A stretch of 9,668 nucleotides of DNA from positions 1 to 9,668 of the forward strand of contig JAKAAZ010000134.1 of the NCBI GenBank assembly GCA_021802085.1. Direction: 5' to 3'. Made by a program: the position numbers and the translations under genes. Every line of letters begins with the position of its first letter. Position 1 is the first letter of the stretch. Source of the stretch: Acidobacteriota bacterium (GTDB lineage: Bacteria; Acidobacteriota; Terriglobia; Terriglobales; Acidobacteriaceae). Below the pieces are notes generated by a model. That model saw nothing but the letters and a program-made list of their open reading frames with translations, ran no database searches and had not been told where the DNA came from. Of the stretch, positions 6,828 through 9,668 are shown in pieces.

Positions 6828-6857
6828 ATGGAACTTCGAGTCGCCCGTGCAAATTGA
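6828..6857 (+). other. Nine-codon ORF with a perfect GGAGGT, overlapping the hydrolase start
   Basis: TTGGAGGT (6818-6825) is the best Shine-Dalgarno match in the window, followed 2 nt later by an ATG at 6828. That ATG reads MELRVARAN and stops at TGA 6855-6857. It is one frame away from the hydrolase, and the hydrolase GTG at 6847 lies inside it. It could be a leader peptide that couples translation into the hydrolase, or the true start disrupted by one extra base in the CCC at 6844-6846, since removing one base would read straight into the hydrolase frame. Chance is also possible. Confidence 0.25.
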
Positions 6858-7686
6858 ACATAACGGAGCCAGCCTGTTCGTCACCACGCTGGGCACTGGC
6901 CCAGACGTCATTCTGTTGCATCCCACTCCGGTCCACCATGCCTTCTGGCTGCCCGTGGCGGAGTTGCTTGCCGATCGATACCGCCTAACCCTGCTCGACC
7001 TGCGCGGACACGGCAAATCGAGCCTCGGTGCCGGCGAAGCTGCCATTGCGATGGGCATGCTGGCAGACGATACCCATGCTGTTTTGCAAGCCTTGCAAAT
7101 CGAACACGCGGCCTTTGTCGGCTGCTCCATCGGCAGCTACACGCTGTACGAGTATTGGCGACGTTTTCCGCAAGAGATGGCGGCACTGGTCATCACCTGC
7201 GGCAAGCCCCAGCCGGACACGGAAGCCAACCGCGAAAAGCGTCGCGAATCCATGCATGCCGCACAGCAACCCGGCGGATTGCAAAAGTTTTTCGATCAAA
7301 CGGCGGATACGCTGGTCGGGCCCACAGCGAAACGGCTTCATCCCGATATCCGCGCAGCCGCCCGCGCGATGATGGACGGCTTCTCGCTCGAAGCCATGCT
7401 GGCCGTGCAGCAGGGACTCATGCAGCGGCCCGACTCGGTCCCCACGCTGAAGACGATCCATGTGCCTATATGCGCCCTGGCCGGCGGAGAAGACCAGGGC
7501 AGCACCACGGCTGAGATGCATATCATTGCCGAGCAGGCGCCGCGCGCTGAGTTTCATCTGCTCCAGGATGCAGGCCATTACGCTCCGTTGGAGCAGCCGC
7601 AAAACGTGGCCACCTTGATTGCAGATTTTCTAGATCGCGAATACAGGCCCCGCCATTCCGTCCGCGCTGCGAGGAAAGCCCATTGA
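6847..7686 (+). CDS. Alpha/beta-hydrolase family protein, substrate unknown
   Basis: 279 residues from GTG 6847. The nucleophile elbow is GCSIG with Ser94. The acid is probably Asp216 in AGGEDQG, and the base is His244 in DAGHYAPLEQP. LLHPTP (23-28) forms the oxyanion-hole loop, with HP where HG is commoner, and DLRGHGKSS (51-59) is the typical strand-4 motif. The cap region lies around 120-195. The overall pattern recalls 3-oxoadipate enol-lactone hydrolase and related lactonases/esterases, but the substrate cannot be read from the sequence. There is no signal peptide, so it is cytoplasmic. Start choice: GTG 6847 puts the conserved IEHNGASLFV strand at the N-terminus as in relatives; an in-frame GTG at 6733 would add 38 residues of no evident homology. 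The stop overlaps the lysA start, so the two are probably co-translated. Confidence 0.88.
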   Translation: MQIEHNGASLFVTTLGTGPDVILLHPTPVHHAFWLPVAELLADRYRLTLLDLRGHGKSSLGAGEAAIAMGMLADDTHAVLQALQIEHAAFVGCSIGSYTLYEYWRRFPQEMAALVITCGKPQPDTEANREKRRESMHAAQQPGGLQKFFDQTADTLVGPTAKRLHPDIRAAARAMMDGFSLEAMLAVQQGLMQRPDSVPTLKTIHVPICALAGGEDQGSTTAEMHIIAEQAPRAEFHLLQDAGHYAPLEQPQNVATLIADFLDREYRPRHSVRAARKAH

Positions 7687-9044
7687 GTCCAGTGAACCGA
7701 TTGCAGGAAATTCCCACCCGGCCGTTTCACTACGCCGGCGCGCAGGACCGTGATTTATTGTGCGATCGCGTGCCTCTGTCTCGGCTGGTCCGCGCGTATG
7801 GAACGCCGCTCTATGTCTACTCGGCAACCAACATACTCGGGCGTGTCCGGTTGTTCGCCGAAGCCTTCGCCGGAATGCGGGCCACCGTCTGCTATTCCGT
7901 CAAGGCCAACTCGAATCTTTCCATTCTGCGCCTGCTGGCGGCCGCGGACGCTGGCTTCGACATCGTCTCCGGCGGCGAACTCGAACGCGTCCGCCAGGCT
8001 GCAAAATCCAGCCTGCGCAGGGTCGTGTTTTCCGGAGTTGGCAAGACCGCTGCCGAGATCGACGCCGCCCTGGCCGCGCGCATTCTTGTCTTCAATGTCG
8101 AAAGCCCAGCCGAACTCGATCTGCTGGAGCAGCGGGCCCGGCACCTTCGCAAGCGCGCCCCTGTGGCGATGCGCGTCAATCCCGATGTCTTCGCCGCCAC
8201 CCATCCCTATATTTCCACTGGAATGACCGAACATAAGTTTGGAGTGGCGATCGGCGATGCCGCTGCGCTCTACCAGCGTGCCGCGCGCAGTTCCTATCTG
8301 ACTCCCACCGGCGTCAGCGTGCACATCGGCTCGCAGATTCGCAGCGCCGAACCCTTTGGCCAGGCGTTGCAGCGCGTGGTCCAGCTGGTCCGGGAATTGC
8401 AGTCGTCCTACGGAATCCAGATTCGGCATATCGATGCCGGCGGCGGCCTGGGCATTTCCTATCAGGCCGACGATGCCCCGCAACAAGGAAAGCGCCCGGC
8501 GAACGCCGAGTCCTTCGACCCCAAGGCTGCTGTGTTGGAATACGCGCAGCAAATGCGCGTCGCGCTGGCTGGCTTCGACGGCGAGCTGTTGTTGGAACCG
8601 GGGCGTTTCATCATCGCCCAGGCTGGCGCTCTGCTGGCGCAGGTCCTGCACACCAAGCGCAATGGCAAGAAAGCATTTGTCGTCACCGACGCCGCCATGA
8701 ACGACTTGATTCGTCCCGCCTTGTACCAGGCGTACCACTCGATTCTGCCCCTACGCCGTCAGCAGGACCGTCCCTCCGCTGTGGTCGATGTCGTTGGTCC
8801 GGTCTGCGAGACGGGAGACTTCTTCGCCCGCGACCGCGAGCTGGCCGCCCTCGATGCGGGAGACTTCCTCGCCATCCTGGACGCTGGCGCCTATGGAATG
8901 TCTCTCAGCTCCAATTACAATTCCCGTCCCCGCGCGGCGGAGGTGCTGGTGGAAGGGAATCGACATCGCCTGATTCGCCGCCGGGAAACCATGCGCGATC
9001 TGCTCGCCGTCGAGCGAACCTTCCTGAATGGCGGAGCGGAATGA
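7683..9044 (+). CDS. lysA: Diaminopimelate decarboxylase
   Basis: A PLP-dependent enzyme that decarboxylates meso-diaminopimelate to L-lysine, the last step of lysine synthesis, in the cytoplasm. 453 residues, somewhat longer than the E. coli enzyme (420). It is a fold-type III alanine-racemase-like barrel plus a C-terminal beta domain. PLP lysine is Lys74 in YSVKANSN. VHIGSQI contains His214. GGGLG (253-257) grips the phosphate. EPGR is 305-308. CETGD (375-379) holds the cysteine that the partner subunit contributes to the dimer active site, and Tyr404 lies in GAYGMS. The start is TTG 7683, with GAGGAAA about 7 nt upstream; TTGA overlaps the hydrolase stop. A GTG at 7692 is an alternative. 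The sequence GISYQADDAPQQGKRPAN (257-274) is a slightly long loop after the phosphate motif. Related arginine/ornithine/carboxynorspermidine decarboxylases are less likely given the CETGD and HIGSQI pattern. Confidence 0.96.
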   Translation: MSPVNRLQEIPTRPFHYAGAQDRDLLCDRVPLSRLVRAYGTPLYVYSATNILGRVRLFAEAFAGMRATVCYSVKANSNLSILRLLAAADAGFDIVSGGELERVRQAAKSSLRRVVFSGVGKTAAEIDAALAARILVFNVESPAELDLLEQRARHLRKRAPVAMRVNPDVFAATHPYISTGMTEHKFGVAIGDAAALYQRAARSSYLTPTGVSVHIGSQIRSAEPFGQALQRVVQLVRELQSSYGIQIRHIDAGGGLGISYQADDAPQQGKRPANAESFDPKAAVLEYAQQMRVALAGFDGELLLEPGRFIIAQAGALLAQVLHTKRNGKKAFVVTDAAMNDLIRPALYQAYHSILPLRRQQDRPSAVVDVVGPVCETGDFFARDRELAALDAGDFLAILDAGAYGMSLSSNYNSRPRAAEVLVEGNRHRLIRRRETMRDLLAVERTFLNGGAE

Positions 9045-9154
9045 GTTGCGTCGAAGGAACGCACGCGGAAAGCACTGCTCGCAATCCGGCTGAGGAACTT
9101 TCGCCGGAGTCGATCAGTTGCTGGAAGTCATTGGAATCTGTGCCGTCGCCATAG
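9041..9154 (+). CDS. Possible 37-codon ORF starting in the lysA stop
   Basis: ATG 9041 overlaps the lysA TGA (ATGA), with GGAG 4 nt upstream, and reads MSCVEGTHAESTARNPAEEL... to TAG at 9152-9154. The product has two cysteines and no hydrophobic segment or known motif. It runs 41 bp antisense into the convergent peptidoglycan-binding gene. The stop/start overlap is the only positive sign; it may be chance. Confidence 0.12.
   Translation: MSCVEGTHAESTARNPAEELSPESISCWKSLESVPSP
9085..9108. terminator. Weak hairpin between convergent lysA and peptidoglycan-binding gene
   Basis: TCCGGC (9085-9090) pairs with GCCGGA (9103-9108) around a 12-nt loop, centred in the 69-bp gap between two convergent stops. 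A bidirectional terminator is expected here. The loop is long and no T-run follows on either strand, so support is positional only. Confidence 0.25.
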
Positions 9155-9668
9155 TGCCGATGGTGTCGGTCGAGGCGGTGGGAGCCTTGGAGATTGCCGA
9201 GGGACTCGATGAATATTCTCCCGCATCCCGTTGCGGGCCCAGTCCAAGCTTGATCAGGGCGCGCGAGTCGGGAGTGATTTTCGACTGCCAGCCATTATCT
9301 GTCTGATACTTCATCATCGCCGCCTGCGTGTCCGAGTCCCACTGTCCAGTCGGGCTGCCATTCAAATAATGCGCCTGGATCAGTGCTTGCTGGATCTCTG
9401 TCACCCGCTGCGGCTCCATGGCCCGCTGTCCCAGGACCGCGGGGCGATGATGCCTGGATTTGCGACGATGCGCGGTTCGGCCATAGGAAGTGTGGTGCAG
9501 GGAAGCACGGTGGCTGGTTGCCTTGCTTCGTTTTGTCGTCACGTGGCTGACACGTTTGTCATGCGTCTTGGCCGCGGGTATTTGAGAGGATGCAAACGCA
9601 GTTCCAGCCAGACTGAGTGCCAGGATCAGAATCCCGGCGGCGGCAGGTACGCGAGTTCGAGGGGGAGG
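9114..9668 (-). CDS. Secreted peptidoglycan-binding-domain protein (N-terminus off right edge)
   Basis: The minus-strand frame is open from the window edge to TGA at 9114, 184 residues so far. A GTG at 9542 is in frame, but upstream of it, still in frame, lies a clear signal peptide: a basic start (RTR), the hydrophobic core AAAGILILALSLAGTA and an AFA cleavage motif at residues 24-26 counted from the edge. No ATG, GTG or TTG precedes that core inside the window, so the true start lies beyond 9668. After a long His/Arg/Lys/Ser-rich linker (about 33-83), a PG_binding_1-type domain occupies about 88-144, with VTEIQQALIQAHYLNG, GQWDSDTQAAMMKYQ and LIKLGLGP. The tail is Ser/Thr/Ala-rich. Such domains bind cell-wall peptidoglycan and usually accompany a hydrolase; no catalytic domain is visible here. 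It converges on lysA. Confidence 0.88.
   Translation of the reverse strand, partial: PPPRTRVPAAAGILILALSLAGTAFASSQIPAAKTHDKRVSHVTTKRSKATSHRASLHHTSYGRTAHRRKSRHHRPAVLGQRAMEPQRVTEIQQALIQAHYLNGSPTGQWDSDTQAAMMKYQTDNGWQSKITPDSRALIKLGLGPQRDAGEYSSSPSAISKAPTASTDTIGTMATAQIPMTSSN

Noticed and set aside
6661..6846. In-frame N-terminal extension of the hydrolase from GTG 6733
   Set aside because: AGGG lies about 7 nt upstream and base use is not clearly non-coding, but the 38 residues match nothing typical of the fold, whose first strand begins right after GTG 6847. Kept as an alternative start only.
7755..8738. Minus-strand ORF of 327 codons
   Set aside because: It is antisense to lysA, whose PLP-binding and active-site motifs cover the same bases; the product is low-complexity and without motif.
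1..9668. CRISPR array, IS/transposon ends, att sites, tRNA/rRNA, toxin-antitoxin or defence genes
   Set aside because: I saw no regularly spaced repeats, transposase or recombinase motifs, tRNA-like cloverleaf, or known defence domains; the accessory-looking genes do not form a recognisable system.

Overview
The window (9,668 bases, fairly GC-rich, no rRNA, tRNA, IS element or CRISPR array that I can see) looks like an ordinary chromosomal stretch of a Gram-negative-type bacterium. The mix of a GMP synthase, a lysine-pathway decarboxylase, several exported proteins of unknown function with alanine/proline-rich linkers, and a zinc-ribbon PspC protein fits the Acidobacteriota (Terriglobia). This placement is an inference from gene style, not from a phylogenetic marker.

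Layout, left to right. (1) 1-352, minus strand: the 5' part of an unrecognised two-helix membrane protein that runs off the left edge. (2) 449-2641, plus strand: guaA (GMP synthase), then 6 nt later a small SAM-dependent methyltransferase, almost certainly one transcript. (3) 2646-4034, minus strand: an exported 462-residue protein with an internal duplication and a C-terminal part recalling VirB10/TrbI-type proteins. It converges on the methyltransferase with only 4 nt between stop codons. (4) 4176-4721, minus strand: an unrecognised 181-residue protein with an acidic tail. (5) 4758-6158, plus strand: a membrane-anchored TPR protein, divergent from gene 4. (6) 6307-6660, plus strand: a zinc-ribbon/PspC small membrane protein. 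(7) 6847-7686, plus strand: an alpha/beta hydrolase whose stop overlaps the start of (8) lysA, 7683-9044, diaminopimelate decarboxylase. (9) 9114-9668, minus strand: a secreted protein with a peptidoglycan-binding domain whose signal peptide continues off the right edge.

How the genes relate. guaA makes GMP from XMP and lysA makes lysine from meso-diaminopimelate. These are housekeeping steps and do not form one pathway. The clearest operon links are guaA-methyltransferase (Shine-Dalgarno overlapping the guaA stop) and hydrolase-lysA (TTGA stop/start overlap). The remaining genes are mostly envelope-associated proteins of unknown role.

I found no convincing evidence of a new multi-gene system. 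The points most worth a second look are a Gln-to-His change next to the GuaA catalytic cysteine, an internally duplicated exported protein, a strong ribosome binding site serving an out-of-frame 9-codon ORF ahead of the hydrolase, two edge genes that need their flanks, and overlapping back-to-back -10 elements in front of guaA.
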